From the IMG/VR virus record IMGVR_UViG_3300032333_000196, positions 1 to 45,745 of that record: a DNA stretch of 45,745 bases; one strand, given 5' to 3'. Each line of letters starts with the position of its first letter. The first letter of the stretch is position 1. A program made the translations under genes and the position numbers. Below, one piece after another: positions 21,301 to 26,516 of this stretch. The notes beneath the pieces are model-generated. The model was not told where the DNA came from. It made no database searches and saw only the letters and a list, made by a program, of their open reading frames with translations. The stretch is from a virus.

Positions 21301-21606
21301 TCTGAAGGCATCAAGGGGGCCAAGGACTACTTCGGCGACGACAACTCCAAGAACACGAACACGGCCGAACGCCGTGGCCATCGTCTGCTCTGGGACATCG
21401 CCATCAGGCCCCCTGTCAACGCCGTCATGGCCGTAGCCACCCCTGGACGGTTGTCTGCCCCGTTCGGTGCCGCCGCCATCCAGGCCGTGTCCCACCCTGC
21501 GGTTCGTGAGAACTACGTCGAGAACATGGCGGGCCCGCCTGTCGACCCGAAGAACAGACCCGTGAAGCAGAACTTCCTCGACGAACTCCAAGGCCAAGGG
21601 GAATGA
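12391..21606 (+). CDS. Giant polyvalent virion protein with zincin and GNAT-like domains
   Basis: 3,071 residues, about a fifth of the window. Visible parts in order: an N-terminal virion-type region (1 to about 560); Ala/Pro low-complexity linkers (about 690-860); helical charged segments; a long Glu/Arg/Ala coiled coil (about 1334-1417, repeats like ARRQEEE); a GNAT-like stretch with RRNGFATGLI (about 1655); and a zinc-metalloprotease motif HEITH (1880-1884), followed downstream by LHEFASECMTNPEFQ, which could give the third ligand. The C-terminal half is helical, with AHPIGSMCYNLQSYLGAFHENV near 2845-2865, resembling the polyvalent-protein (LPD-type) tails described by Iyer, Aravind and colleagues. 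Such proteins are packaged and injected to counter host defences or modify targets. Individual domain calls beyond HExxH are tentative. Confidence 0.8.
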   Translation: MENALSEYLRSWVIKEGIDPVYLNTPEGQKLVRDEIARVTKGTDNTATGLIAGGTYDYPQAVETKNATGTMPQVDPATGSYVTQPNRHSILGVKTNVSSQMPGAPGYPALSGVVIRDKDGSTFEMSPDGALRPYSTPNLPSIQAPQERSVGQIVGDLLTKIPVEAARGVLSAKDALFGPPENPWVELPNDPRGVRNPVNQSPYYPTASPGENALYGKMGIVPAGQEGNTPLYGYKPWVPESTVVDQAKKYGGFMGSMGTGMVSRITDSINNNGIPIYGPNGLNQPAVSQAFDLTQDDNMLTGGIKAVGNNALGLADFLTSPMMVGVTAGGAAVGGMNTLAATPRVQPVPTFPGPGLGGAPQMWYKIPGQVGRFPARWHNATLGSQAANTPNAVRLANALSTGVQADFALGLGSHALSSAGDVINNTFGDGVPVEQPVYTPYSAEWYQQLGEQMQQTGDTTLQTPYSSLNQKSGTQAVSSAVDAGLSGLFAHQIASHTLAGDSIPNIINPRGQDQLAQRNRETLLASLLKGQPTGISPREQQILNAQADNTFLGQERVPEGSHVLEAVPRADGKGMQAVPFTSEVDLIDKTKGIQGTIDESERLRIRQEFEQFRRSMENMDLSMNQANLLAASGKPVRGVGPAIKPKDVEVKKGGEVTSPLGVPEVNGVPATKQGQVQGQAQVTLNPEATAAAPAAAPAVDMAAIDQKIKALQDKLREMVMDPNTADKDIKAARNELKAAVREKDAAPQAAAAPAPAPTATTAPAAPTATAAAPTLADVTAAAIPKPTAKPTTKPVAPPEKAPTPTVAETANAAGGGAPATPPPARPTQKQVFYDEAVLPPQTDADRALYGRDIPTSIPIPAGNEGKNFKFMVYDRQTKATQWIEADNPLNFKQVRERALEQYGDSAVVVQMRTIIPSGEQVKNRKVRAEMPYEARVREKKGGGERIPEDQRPPQIKPREAPDRDAAALLEQVKDPRRLSYDEVVRLAEQGNSVAKEELLSRQRQMSGDKADRRATRLDGLKPTVESADVLKKRIDETPGQIRTLEAEVVELNKHAVKMGIRGKTPEGQKQMADPKNFPNGRTPAMVRREIERKRDAWSAAKSELNNRTRQQQGWVDVRGKKTLKSNEPDLTPMDRPGNEGKAPSAPTPAGHRSGDMPRISGVHALRQHKGDLSRLTNDQLAEVQKDLTSKGHTDKDKTEEGKTLRKVNHALDRRALKAKGDEQLMDLQDLNTRKQSIPGELEAERLRLSKGIDTLSGPEKSKIIENIKDLEGEQRRIDDELAYRRRKEAARRSTYGEGNPGAKEGNVTVPPKPEKLPAPGDKEAPKQPAPDAAEAARRAEAERAQKEAADKAETQRREAEARAESERQAAEEARRQEEERAAAEETRRQEEETRRQDEEARRQEEEARRKEQEEDTPEDDFVSSVTENVENLEGVDGFSQAVQKQMFGTKKNPGLLAKIRESIESYEAATTPAEKRAAIEKVREHQSELESIRDDLQEKHDNTPESLQETDAYYNREEAISALEDAIDGIMEATYRNEPKDTDIDRGAPADNKMPAGRERVSIDAEQIVTDIQNAYDRRGPNMPISNGLRDALGKYYDKTGVKLEVKVKTPDSGAYFEVVLVEPGSGRQVASAEFTVEFNGDVYVARLDTSGDFRRNGFATGLIAEGLRSTGEQFVKSGIEKRTKVSLHDASEGGASGRALENVVGSVKTDEAMSDEVSPEVAGRFDPTRQYSRKGSGESMDKGAAARGRWAEHEARLQHLSPGQRRVVDRIMKGGANVADVLKDISESFVGENSENGKMARYAKFLLDNADARSLSAAVKMQTEGGRITSDDSQYIGPSAGNSMRSGPRSRGTIEMSYHHVLTTDGVGSGKGGISVIMHEITHAVTANKINRALVGFTGDYVNKGTVGTAYLDKVRAFVKSESSDPGVRRLARAYLKYIENADKSKPINRESIESDAKQSIGVSSNNLNEVLQNKQYGGVNLHEFASECMTNPEFQAQLSAMKFSENKSIMQVFKDAVAQILGIDSAKAEGTLLREAMESTMEVAATKIEDVSKPGEEFYSNLQEERKQRKMRGGMSEADADAAAKGELSLHREGGSDLFDRERGVRNAGRSYEDVRADLDAAKKADTSKMSAVDEFHHMREVERLEREVKMMEDEMRNVRSKTPSYDKALENLRRLGKENPTYDEVMNEVDRMDDMRSSGSYEPRGLERDRRRYLKGKTDMEIEAEMIRAKDESVDRDFEDRQVMRDADRLASSGEWEEQTELDPGDYQNPASNKSVGRAIREEVRAHQNSVEDFGKWLKSLDAESDSRSVSRKWTNRTTDFVTASFLQAAQGELLKIAERYDSPGAMRVSGMLNGTLAGRTDSARDMGYHSEVSTNTIKFNNRVANTIRAFESELRGMSTSEQRELLEVLGREMTKDGLPSDPKLAKAVTELRQLYKDMFFYQKRAGVKLDWAGDTYVPRMLDNSKVLADRDGFVNAAQKAYEASGLDPVEALGAAVQWYDNIVLGDNGFSYSEGGGFIFDSGNMNGEPKHTRSRKFDKYADSLLDRFYNRNIMDVTQAYVGRAVRNAEISRRFGADFGKYQEIQRSIIRDEANAKGVGNGGIVRELNNNVAAQLGANGGSGVIKNISNVVNSYTAISMLPRATFSSLTEPVVMAIRTGRMTDVFNAYRHSMVQFGRQLASLPPDYRTKLAEDIGVVAAHAVSGFTSSSVNGRFLSDSVNTASSRVTSQFFRRTGLHQFTEGTRVAAVAMGEVFLRRLARDISENNDIKASSTRYLRELGIKDVEGFSRFVKTLEGMDEATRLDAVTNNRAYRNALVKFAEQTIMNPNAGTRPRWAAHPIGSMCYNLQSYLGAFHENVTKRVMRVSAAAASEKGLTVSDRVRMAGPLATFPVLAMAAYALNNNVREELFTDPARRFDDPDSLGMKQLRALSRSNILGRFDAIVNLATNAKYDKDPATALVGPGLGILSEGIKGAKDYFGDDNSKNTNTAERRGHRLLWDIAIRPPVNAVMAVATPGRLSAPFGAAAIQAVSHPAVRENYVENMAGPPVDPKNRPVKQNFLDELQGQGE

Positions 21607-21980
21607 CGCCAAGGGAGCGAAAAACGGAGGGGATGCGGAGACGACGAAAGAAGTTTCCGCATCTCACCCTTCTCGCTCTTGCCAAGCAGCGTGCCAAGCG
21701 TGACGGTCTGCCGTTCAATCTGTCTGGCGAAGACATCGTCATCCCCAGGCGTTGCCCTGTGCTCGGCATCACGCTGAAGCACGGCAAGAACAAGAAGGTC
21801 CTCGAGGAGTCGCCGACACTTGATAGGATTAAGCCGATTCGTGGGTACGTCAAAGGCAACGTCATCGTCATTTCGTCGCTGGCCAACAGAATCAAGAGCA
21901 CGGCCAACTGGAGGCAGATACTGACTGTCGGTGTCTGGCTGAAACGCTTGACTGCCAGCCGCCGCAGACAGACTGTTTAG
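21603..21980 (+). CDS. HNH-like endonuclease (small, phage type)
   Basis: 125 residues, overlapping the giant gene by 4 bp (ATGA). After a basic N-terminus (RERKTEGMRRRRKKF) comes RRCPVLGITLKHG...SPTLDRIKPIRGYVKGNVIVISSLANRIKS. The DRIxPxxGYVxGN segment is the signature of a small HNH-type nuclease family often found in phages. In such families the His and Asn bind the metal or DNA at the scissile site. It could be a packaging-associated nicking enzyme or a homing-type gene. The placement inside the virion operon favours the former only weakly. Confidence 0.7.
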   Translation: MTPRERKTEGMRRRRKKFPHLTLLALAKQRAKRDGLPFNLSGEDIVIPRRCPVLGITLKHGKNKKVLEESPTLDRIKPIRGYVKGNVIVISSLANRIKSTANWRQILTVGVWLKRLTASRRRQTV

Positions 21981-21981
21981 C

Positions 21982-22116
21982 ATGTTCTACCTCCTCCTCA
22001 CCGCCACCCTCGTGGCCGTCGGTTTCGCCGCTGGTTTCTACGCTGGTCTCAAGAACGCCAACTCCTCCAAGGTCACCAAGGCCAAGGAAATCCTGAAGTC
22101 CATCAAGGACGAATAG
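21982..22116 (+). CDS. Small single-span membrane protein (44 aa)
   Basis: ATG 21982 begins one base after the preceding TAG and the frame ends with TAG at 22114-22116. The protein reads MFYLLLTATLVAVGFAAGFYAG, one hydrophobic helix, followed by a basic amphipathic tail (LKNANSSKVTKAKEILKSIKDE). The next gene starts four bases later, so it belongs to the lysis cassette. It could be a holin/antiholin or a spanin partner; the sequence does not decide. Confidence 0.65.
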   Translation: MFYLLLTATLVAVGFAAGFYAGLKNANSSKVTKAKEILKSIKDE

Positions 22117-22119
22117 GCC

Positions 22120-22797
22120 ATGGGATACCATTTTCAGATACACCTGATTTTGGTATTCTGCCTTTTGGGTTGCAGCAGCAAGGAGGAACCAACGGTCAGT
22201 TCGCCTGGTGCCCCGCTCGAGGCCATCGGTGCCAAGCAGGACAAGATTGACGGGCGTGTTGCGGCCGCCGTTGTCGTGGCCTCGGAGGCCAACGACGCTG
22301 GCAAGCCCAAGGTCGTGAAGGCCGAACTAGGCGTAGCCTCGGCCTACCTGCCGAAGCCGTCTGAGGCGGACGTCGCCTTCGCCAGACAGCGTGCAGACAA
22401 GGCTGACGCCAAGCAGTACGAGCGGGAAATCCAGTATGCCGCCAAAATCAACGCCGACCTCGCCAAGGTCTGGGAGGAAGCCGAGAAGCAGAAGCGTCTG
22501 AACGAGGAGAACACCCGCCGTCTGGAGGCCAGGGTCAAGGAACTCCAGGACGACCAGGACAAGAACTGGTACACCATGGCGGCCATGGTCTGCTTCGGTA
22601 TCGCCCTCGTCATGGCCCTCATGAAGCAGTTCATGCGTGCGGGCATCGCCGCCATGTTCGGCATGTTCGTCGGCTCCATCCCCCGTCTGATGAACACGCC
22701 GTGGTTCCTGCCGTTCATCGGCGTATCCATCTTCCTGATTATCGGTTCAATCATCTGGCACGTGCGTGCCACCAAGGACGATGGGAAGACAGATTAA
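22120..22797 (+). CDS. Lipoprotein with central coiled coil and C-terminal membrane segments (u-spanin-like layout)
   Basis: 225 residues. The N-terminus MGYHFQIHLILVFCLLGC-SSK carries a lipobox (LLGC, Cys18), predicting signal peptidase II cleavage and lipidation. A charged helical region follows (about 100-150, EREIQYAAKINADLAKVWEEAEKQKRLNEEN). Two or three hydrophobic segments fill the last 80 residues (MAAMVCFGIALVMALM, GIAAMFGMFVGSIP, FLPFIGVSIFLIIGSIIWHV). One polypeptide anchored as an outer-membrane lipoprotein and by C-terminal inner-membrane spans is the layout of unimolecular spanins, although those have one span. The next reading frame overlaps its 3' end by 17 bp. Role in envelope fusion at lysis is inferred. 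Confidence 0.65.
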   Translation: MGYHFQIHLILVFCLLGCSSKEEPTVSSPGAPLEAIGAKQDKIDGRVAAAVVVASEANDAGKPKVVKAELGVASAYLPKPSEADVAFARQRADKADAKQYEREIQYAAKINADLAKVWEEAEKQKRLNEENTRRLEARVKELQDDQDKNWYTMAAMVCFGIALVMALMKQFMRAGIAAMFGMFVGSIPRLMNTPWFLPFIGVSIFLIIGSIIWHVRATKDDGKTD

Positions 22798-23044
22798 GTT
22801 CGCCCGACTGGGCAAGAACCCGCCAGACGGGAAGCCCAAGGGCACGCCGTTCGGGACGTGCAACAAGCAGACAGGCCTCATCACCATCGACCCCAGACAG
22901 TCCGAGGAGGAGATGATGGACACCATCATCCACGAGGTTCTTCATGCGTCGTACCCGTTCCTGGAGGAGGACGTCATCCACAGGGGTGGCAACGCCGTGT
23001 CTGAGGCACTCTGGAAACTGGGCTACCGAAGGGTCATCCAATGA
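22781..23044 (+). CDS. Small HExxH metallopeptidase-like phage protein
   Basis: 87 residues from ATG 22781; an in-frame GTG lies at 22766. The core MMDTIIHEVLHASYPFLEEDVIHRGGNAVSEAL contains HEVLH, a zincin HExxH motif, with acidic residues downstream that could complete a metal site. Small phage proteins of this kind (IIHEVLHA) are common in lysis or late regions and are of unknown substrate. It overlaps the lipoprotein gene by 17 bp and the holin-like gene by 4 bp (ATGA). Proteolytic activity is unproven. Confidence 0.7.
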   Translation: MGRQIKFARLGKNPPDGKPKGTPFGTCNKQTGLITIDPRQSEEEMMDTIIHEVLHASYPFLEEDVIHRGGNAVSEALWKLGYRRVIQ

Positions 23045-23418
23045 GTGCCGCCCCCGTCGACAACGGTGACATCGCCAAAGGAAGCGACGTCATCGCAGCC
23101 CTGAAGAACGGTGGGTTCACGGCCACGCTAATCGGGGCGGCTGGCATGGTCGCCAAGATTCTCCTGTCTGAGGAGCGGGTCCCCTGGCCCAAGGCCCTGT
23201 GCCACATCGGCGGTGCTGGCATCGTCGCCTTCCTGGTCGGCCAGGTCCTCGAATCAACCACCATGGCACCTGGTCTGCGGATGGCCGCACTGGGTGTCAG
23301 CGGAGCGGCGGCCACCCAAATCATCGACTTCGTCCTCAAGTGGGTGAAGGCCAAGGGTGAGGCGGAGGTCGCCAAGGTCTCCATCAAGAAAGGAGGCAAG
23401 CGTGGAAAAAAGCGATGA
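23041..23418 (+). CDS. Holin-like membrane protein
   Basis: 125 residues with hydrophobic segments around ATLIGAAGMVAKILL, ALCHIGGAGIVAFLVGQVL and MAALGVSGAAATQIIDFVL, and a very basic tail (SIKKGGKRGKKR). Small size, two or three spans and a charged C-terminus fit phage holins that form the lethal lesion in the inner membrane. The gene is coupled on both sides by overlap in a block of membrane proteins. Confidence 0.7.
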   Translation: MSAAPVDNGDIAKGSDVIAALKNGGFTATLIGAAGMVAKILLSEERVPWPKALCHIGGAGIVAFLVGQVLESTTMAPGLRMAALGVSGAAATQIIDFVLKWVKAKGEAEVAKVSIKKGGKRGKKR

Positions 23419-23767
23419 CAGCGGGAATCTCCAGATTGCTCTCATCGGTACGCTGGCAATCGCAGACGCAATCTGCATCAAGTTGTGGCTGGTGATGGAG
23501 GAAATCAGGCTCGCCCTGAATGACCCCCACGCCATGGCCTTCATCATCACGGACGAGAAGGTCGTCTCAGACAGCAAAAAAGCCGAAGCCATGCTCGACT
23601 CCGCCCAAAGCGGGTTCAGAGACACGGAGTCGGCCGTACTCCTGTTCAGCGTGACGCTGACCCTGATTACCCTTGCGATGATACTGAAGGTTGCGAGGGG
23701 TCTGTTCCGAGGAAGGACACAGCCTTCCGCAGGTGGTCGGGCGATTGGTGTGCGTAGACACGGCTGA
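23402..23767 (+). CDS. Two-span membrane protein, unknown (possible second holin/antiholin)
   Basis: 121 residues from GTG 23402, chosen because AGGAGG (23391-23396) lies five bases upstream, one of the few SD-like sites here (it also encodes Gly-Gly of the holin-like tail). The frame is open further upstream. Hydrophobic stretches are IALIGTLAIADAICIKLWLVM and AVLLFSVTLTLITLAMILKVA, separated by a charged loop. The last 101 bp overlap the 3' end of the convergent integrase gene; the encoded tail (GRTQPSAGGRAIGVRRHG) may therefore be weakly constrained. Confidence 0.55.
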   Translation: MEKSDDSGNLQIALIGTLAIADAICIKLWLVMEEIRLALNDPHAMAFIITDEKVVSDSKKAEAMLDSAQSGFRDTESAVLLFSVTLTLITLAMILKVARGLFRGRTQPSAGGRAIGVRRHG

Positions 23768-24728
23768 CGGTCTGGACCGTGTCCCCGAGCACGCCAGCGA
23801 TTTCGAACATGGAGATGCCTGCCTGTGCGGCCAGCGTGGCCCACGTGTGTCTGAGGGTGTGCGGGGTCATGCCCTCCCACGTGGCCGACTCGAGCGGGAA
23901 GCGGGCGATGAGTTCGGCCTTCAGTTTCTGGAATAGGAAGTGGATGGGGGTGTCCGTGTCCAAGACGAACTCGGTCTCCCCGTCTGAGGTCGCCTTGTGC
24001 ATCAACAGAAAGTTGTACAGGTTTTCATTCATGGGGACCTTGACCCTCCGCTTCTTGGTCTTCGGGCTACCGTCATGGAAGTCGATGACCCTGTTGACTA
24101 GGTCGACCCTGCTCCATTCGAGGGTCTCGATGGCCCTGCGACGGGAGGCCGTGAAGGCGGCGATGGTGACGAAGGCGGTCAGACGCCTGCTCCCGATGGA
24201 CTCGCACACCTGCAAGACCCTGCCGAGTTGCCCCTGGGTGAGGAATAGGGATTTTGGCTCGGCCGACGGGGGCATAATCATGTGGCGGAGGCTGTCTGCA
24301 GACAGGTAGCCAGACATGATGCAGTACCTGATGGCCGCCCGCAGCATACCCAGTTCCCGTCGGATGGTCCCGTTCCCGACCGTCCGTCGACGGTTGTTGG
24401 CGTAGCGGAGGCTCTCGGTGGAGCCGACGTCCCTCGGCTTCATGTCGCCGAACTCCTTGAGCAGGTGGTTCGAGCAGATGACCTGACGCTCGTAGCACAC
24501 GACACCTAGTTCGACGTGCTCCTGAAAGTAGCGGTCGATGACCATCTTGACCGTGGGGTCGGCCTTGGCGGCCTTGTCGTCCTTGTCCTTGGTCAGCCAT
24601 GCGGCGTAGGCCTTGATGGCCTCTGCGTGGTCTCTGGTGCCCAAGGAACGCACACGGGAGCGTCCTGCCTCGGACCAGCGGACTTCGTAGATACCGTCGT
24701 TGTTCTGTTTCAATGCGGGTGTTTTCAT
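23667..24728 (-). CDS. int: Tyrosine-recombinase integrase
   Basis: 353 residues. A catalytic domain at about 160-340 shows FTASRRRAIETLEWSRVD (Arg196), a Lys-rich beta hairpin (PKTKKRRVKV, 222-231), PHTLRHTWATLA (His290, Arg293) and VSRVYAHQSP (nucleophile Tyr325). The N-terminal part includes an AP2-like beta region (YEVRWSEAGRSRVRSLGTRDHAEAIKAY) and a SAM-like helical core-binding domain. The usual LGH histidine is Asp316 (VLGDTVQ), a substitution to check. The gene is the only minus-strand gene in its half and lies divergent from a small HTH gene, as in temperate phages. An attP site is not identified. Confidence 0.93.
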   Translation of the reverse strand: MKTPALKQNNDGIYEVRWSEAGRSRVRSLGTRDHAEAIKAYAAWLTKDKDDKAAKADPTVKMVIDRYFQEHVELGVVCYERQVICSNHLLKEFGDMKPRDVGSTESLRYANNRRRTVGNGTIRRELGMLRAAIRYCIMSGYLSADSLRHMIMPPSAEPKSLFLTQGQLGRVLQVCESIGSRRLTAFVTIAAFTASRRRAIETLEWSRVDLVNRVIDFHDGSPKTKKRRVKVPMNENLYNFLLMHKATSDGETEFVLDTDTPIHFLFQKLKAELIARFPLESATWEGMTPHTLRHTWATLAAQAGISMFEIAGVLGDTVQTVSRVYAHQSPDHLRKAVSFLGTDPSQPSVSSQG

Positions 24729-24753
24729 GGTGGGCAGGTAAGTTGTGAATGTT

Positions 24754-24792
24754 CCTACGTTTTGTCAACTGTGATTCTTGACACTTCGTCGG
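24754..24792. promoter_or_regulatory. Divergent int/HTH control region with paired GAC-N5-GT(C/A) sites
   Basis: Between int and the HTH gene. On the minus strand TTGAC-AAAAC-GTAGG occupies 24768-24754. On the plus strand TTGAC-ACTTC-GTCGG occupies 24778-24792. Each begins with a -35-like TTGACA and ends with GTCGG or GTAGG, so -35 and operator would overlap. The two face each other as TGTCAA-N9-TTGACA (24763-24783). No convincing -10 was found for either direction. Confidence 0.6.
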
Positions 24793-24814
24793 AGGCCTCC
24801 AGTCTGGCGGTCCT

Positions 24815-25042
24815 ATGGCAACCCTAAACTCGAAGGTCGACGTGCCCGCAATCATCAAGCGTTTCGGTGGCGTCAACGAACTGCATCAGCGTCTTCTCGC
24901 CCACGGCGTGGACGTCAACACCAAGACCATCGAGAAGTGGCGTGAGCGTGGCCGCATCCCCTCGTGGCGTCTCATCCAAATCTTGATGCTCGCAGACCGT
25001 GAAGGTCAGCCTATCTCCGTGATGGAGTACGTCGTCGCCTGA
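24815..25042 (+). CDS. Small HTH DNA-binding protein (Cro/YdaS-like)
   Basis: 75 residues. VPAIIKRFGGVNELHQRLLAHGVDVNTKTIEKWRERGRIPSWRLIQILML matches a short helix-turn-helix of the Cro/YdaS type; the KTIEKWRERGRIPSWRL segment would be the recognition helix and wing. Divergent from int across a 86-bp control region containing two inverted-repeat sites, so it is the best candidate for the regulator that binds them. Whether it is a repressor, Cro or excisionase-like factor is not determined. Start chosen as the first ATG; leader has no SD. Confidence 0.72.
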   Translation: MATLNSKVDVPAIIKRFGGVNELHQRLLAHGVDVNTKTIEKWRERGRIPSWRLIQILMLADREGQPISVMEYVVA

Positions 25043-25064
25043 TTTTCCCCCAACCCAAAAACCA

Positions 25065-25508
25065 ATGAAACTGAAGAAGCCCAAGGATAACATCGAGACC
25101 ATCAGCGTCGCCCGTCTGCGTGAACTGCACGACGAGCACCTGGCCCAGCAGGCCGCCAGCAAGCGTGCGGTCGAGACCATCAAGGCGGAACTCCTCCGTC
25201 GCTACAAGGACACGGCCGTCATGGAAATCCACGGACGTGGCAAGGAGCACGGCGAGTGCACCATCACGCAGGACGGCGTCAAGGTCCTCTGCGAAATCGG
25301 CAACACCGTCACGTGGGACACCGAGAAACTCAAGGCCATCGCCGCCACGCTTCCCGCCGACACGGTCAAGCGTCTGTTCAAGGTCGCCATCACGGTGCCC
25401 GAGACGGTCTACAAGAGCATCACGGAAAAAGACCTGCTTGACAAGGTGACGGACGCCCGCACTGTCCGTTACAGCGAACCGAAGTTCTCCTTCCCGACGA
25501 AGGAGTGA
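25065..25508 (+). CDS. Unknown early protein upstream of Sak4-like ATPase
   Basis: 147 residues, preceded by the leader CCCCCAACCCAAAAACCA. The first half is helical and charged (RLRELHDEHLAQQAASKRAVETIKAELLRRYKD). The second half is mixed alpha/beta (GKEHGECTITQDGVKVLCEIGNTVTWDTEKLKAIAATLPADTVKRLFKVAITVPETVY). Proteins with this layout are common immediately upstream of Sak4-type ATPases in phages, suggesting a recombination accessory role. No catalytic motif is visible and no function is assigned. Confidence 0.6.
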   Translation: MKLKKPKDNIETISVARLRELHDEHLAQQAASKRAVETIKAELLRRYKDTAVMEIHGRGKEHGECTITQDGVKVLCEIGNTVTWDTEKLKAIAATLPADTVKRLFKVAITVPETVYKSITEKDLLDKVTDARTVRYSEPKFSFPTKE

Positions 25509-25516
25509 ACCACTTT

Positions 25517-25584
25517 GAACGCTGGACTGAGGTATCAGCAATGACCTCGGGCAAATGTTGTGTGGCTCGTGAAGTCCAGCGTTC
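25517..25584 (+). ncRNA. Candidate structured RNA (three-way junction) in leader of Sak4-like gene
   Basis: A perfect 12-bp stem joins GAACGCTGGACT (25517-25528) to AGTCCAGCGTTC (25573-25584). Inside, GAGGT/ACCTC (25529-25548) forms a hairpin; it can extend to TCA/TGA closed by a GCAA tetraloop. GGGC/GCTC (25549-25552 and 25565-25568) closes a second hairpin. CAGCA in the first loop can pair with TGTTG in the second. A GUGA linker completes the junction. The next start codon is 27 bases downstream. A cis-regulatory RNA or ribozyme is possible, but it matches no class I can name. Confidence 0.55.
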
Positions 25585-25611
25585 TCCCCTCTCCCCCAAA
25601 AACCAAAAACC

Positions 25612-26031
25612 ATGAAAGGTATCATCAAGGCCGACGACCGCCTCAAGGTCGTCCCGAAAGTCAACATCGTCATGTTCGGCCCCAGCGGGGTCGGCAAGAC
25701 GACGCAGGCTCGGACCCTCAACCCGAACGACACGCTGTTCATCGACCTCGAGGCTGGCACGCTCGCCATCCAAGACTGGGCTGGTGACGTCGTCGACATC
25801 CGCAAGCAGGCCGCCGCCCTCGGCATCCACCCGTGGGAGTACTGCCGTGCCCTCACGCTGTTCATCTGCGGGCCAGACCCGAGCGACCCCACGGGCCCGT
25901 ACGGCATCGAGACGTACAAGCGTCTGTGTGCACACGAGGCGTTTGGCGACCCCGCCGTCCTCGCCAAGTACAAGAACCTGTACGTCGACTCCATCACCGT
26001 GGCCAGCCGTCTGGCGTTCGAGTGGGCCTAG
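25612..26031 (+). CDS. Sak4-like RecA-family ATPase, N-terminal part ending at an in-frame TAG
   Basis: 139 residues. Walker A is GPSGVGKTT (near residues 23-31), followed by LFIDLEAGTLAIQDW, the Walker B-type region of Sak4 single-strand annealing/recombination ATPases, and the pre-sensor segment YVDSITVASRLAFEWA. The TAG at 26029-26031 cuts the domain mid-fold. The frame continues open from 26032, through ACCCAGCCG, to the next feature. From memory of the family, a residue such as Lys normally follows EWA; AAG to TAG is a single change. TAG ends three other genes here (21980, 22116, 35250), so wholesale recoding is unlikely. Confidence 0.8.
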   Translation: MKGIIKADDRLKVVPKVNIVMFGPSGVGKTTQARTLNPNDTLFIDLEAGTLAIQDWAGDVVDIRKQAAALGIHPWEYCRALTLFICGPDPSDPTGPYGIETYKRLCAHEAFGDPAVLAKYKNLYVDSITVASRLAFEWA

Positions 26032-26046
26032 ACCCAGCCGTCGTCC

Positions 26047-26502
26047 ATGTCTGAGAAGACGGGCAAGTTGGACAAGCGTTCCGCCTACGGCACGCTGAAG
26101 TCCGAACTCATCCGCTGGCTCACCCACCTCCAGCACTCGGACCGCTCGACCATCCTCGTCGGCATCCTCGACAAGGAGAAGGACGAGTTCGGCCGTGACG
26201 TCTACAGCCCGCAAATCGAAGGCTCGGCCACCGCCCGTGAACTCCCTGGCATCTTCGACCAGGTCCTTACCCTGCAGACCTTCAAGGCCGAGGACGGTAC
26301 CATGCACCGTGCCTTTGTCTGCAGACAGGACAACCAATGGGGCTACCCTGCGAAGGACCGCAGCGGCCGCCTCGAATCCATTGAAGCCCCCGACCTCGGT
26401 CTCCTGATGAAGAAGATTCGGGAAGGGAAGCGACTAGACACCACGCTGATTACCAGCCTTACGGCCGACGTGTCCAACAACAACAAGGCGGAAACCAAAT
26501 AA
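26047..26502 (+). CDS. Sak4-like ATPase, C-terminal part (in frame with the preceding gene)
   Basis: 151 residues from ATG 26047, the first Met after the TAG at 26029. The sequence SEKTGKLDKRSAYGTLKSELIRWLTHLQHSDRSTILVGILDKEKDEFGRDVYSPQIEGSATARELPGIFDQVLTLQTF is the direct continuation of Sak4-type proteins: sensor loops, then the PQIEGSxTARELPGI segment. The spacing from the upstream part is exactly 15 bases in the same frame, so this is one gene interrupted once. Options are a disabling mutation, amber suppression in the host, or two polypeptides that assemble. No other disruption is seen, so the event is recent or tolerated. Confidence 0.75.
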   Translation: MSEKTGKLDKRSAYGTLKSELIRWLTHLQHSDRSTILVGILDKEKDEFGRDVYSPQIEGSATARELPGIFDQVLTLQTFKAEDGTMHRAFVCRQDNQWGYPAKDRSGRLESIEAPDLGLLMKKIREGKRLDTTLITSLTADVSNNNKAETK

Positions 26503-26516
26503 ACCCAAGAAACATC

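Noticed and set aside
25517-25584. Hammerhead reading of the Sak4 leader RNA
   Set aside because: CUGANGA and GAAA core strings are not present in the right places; only the general junction shape is similar.
26029-26031. TAG recoded to an amino acid genome-wide
   Set aside because: TAG ends three other genes (21980, 22116, 35250) in contexts where the next gene starts at once or a terminator follows.
26406-26412. CTGATGA string on the plus strand as a hammerhead core
   Set aside because: Coding sequence with no GAAA or pairing stems around it.
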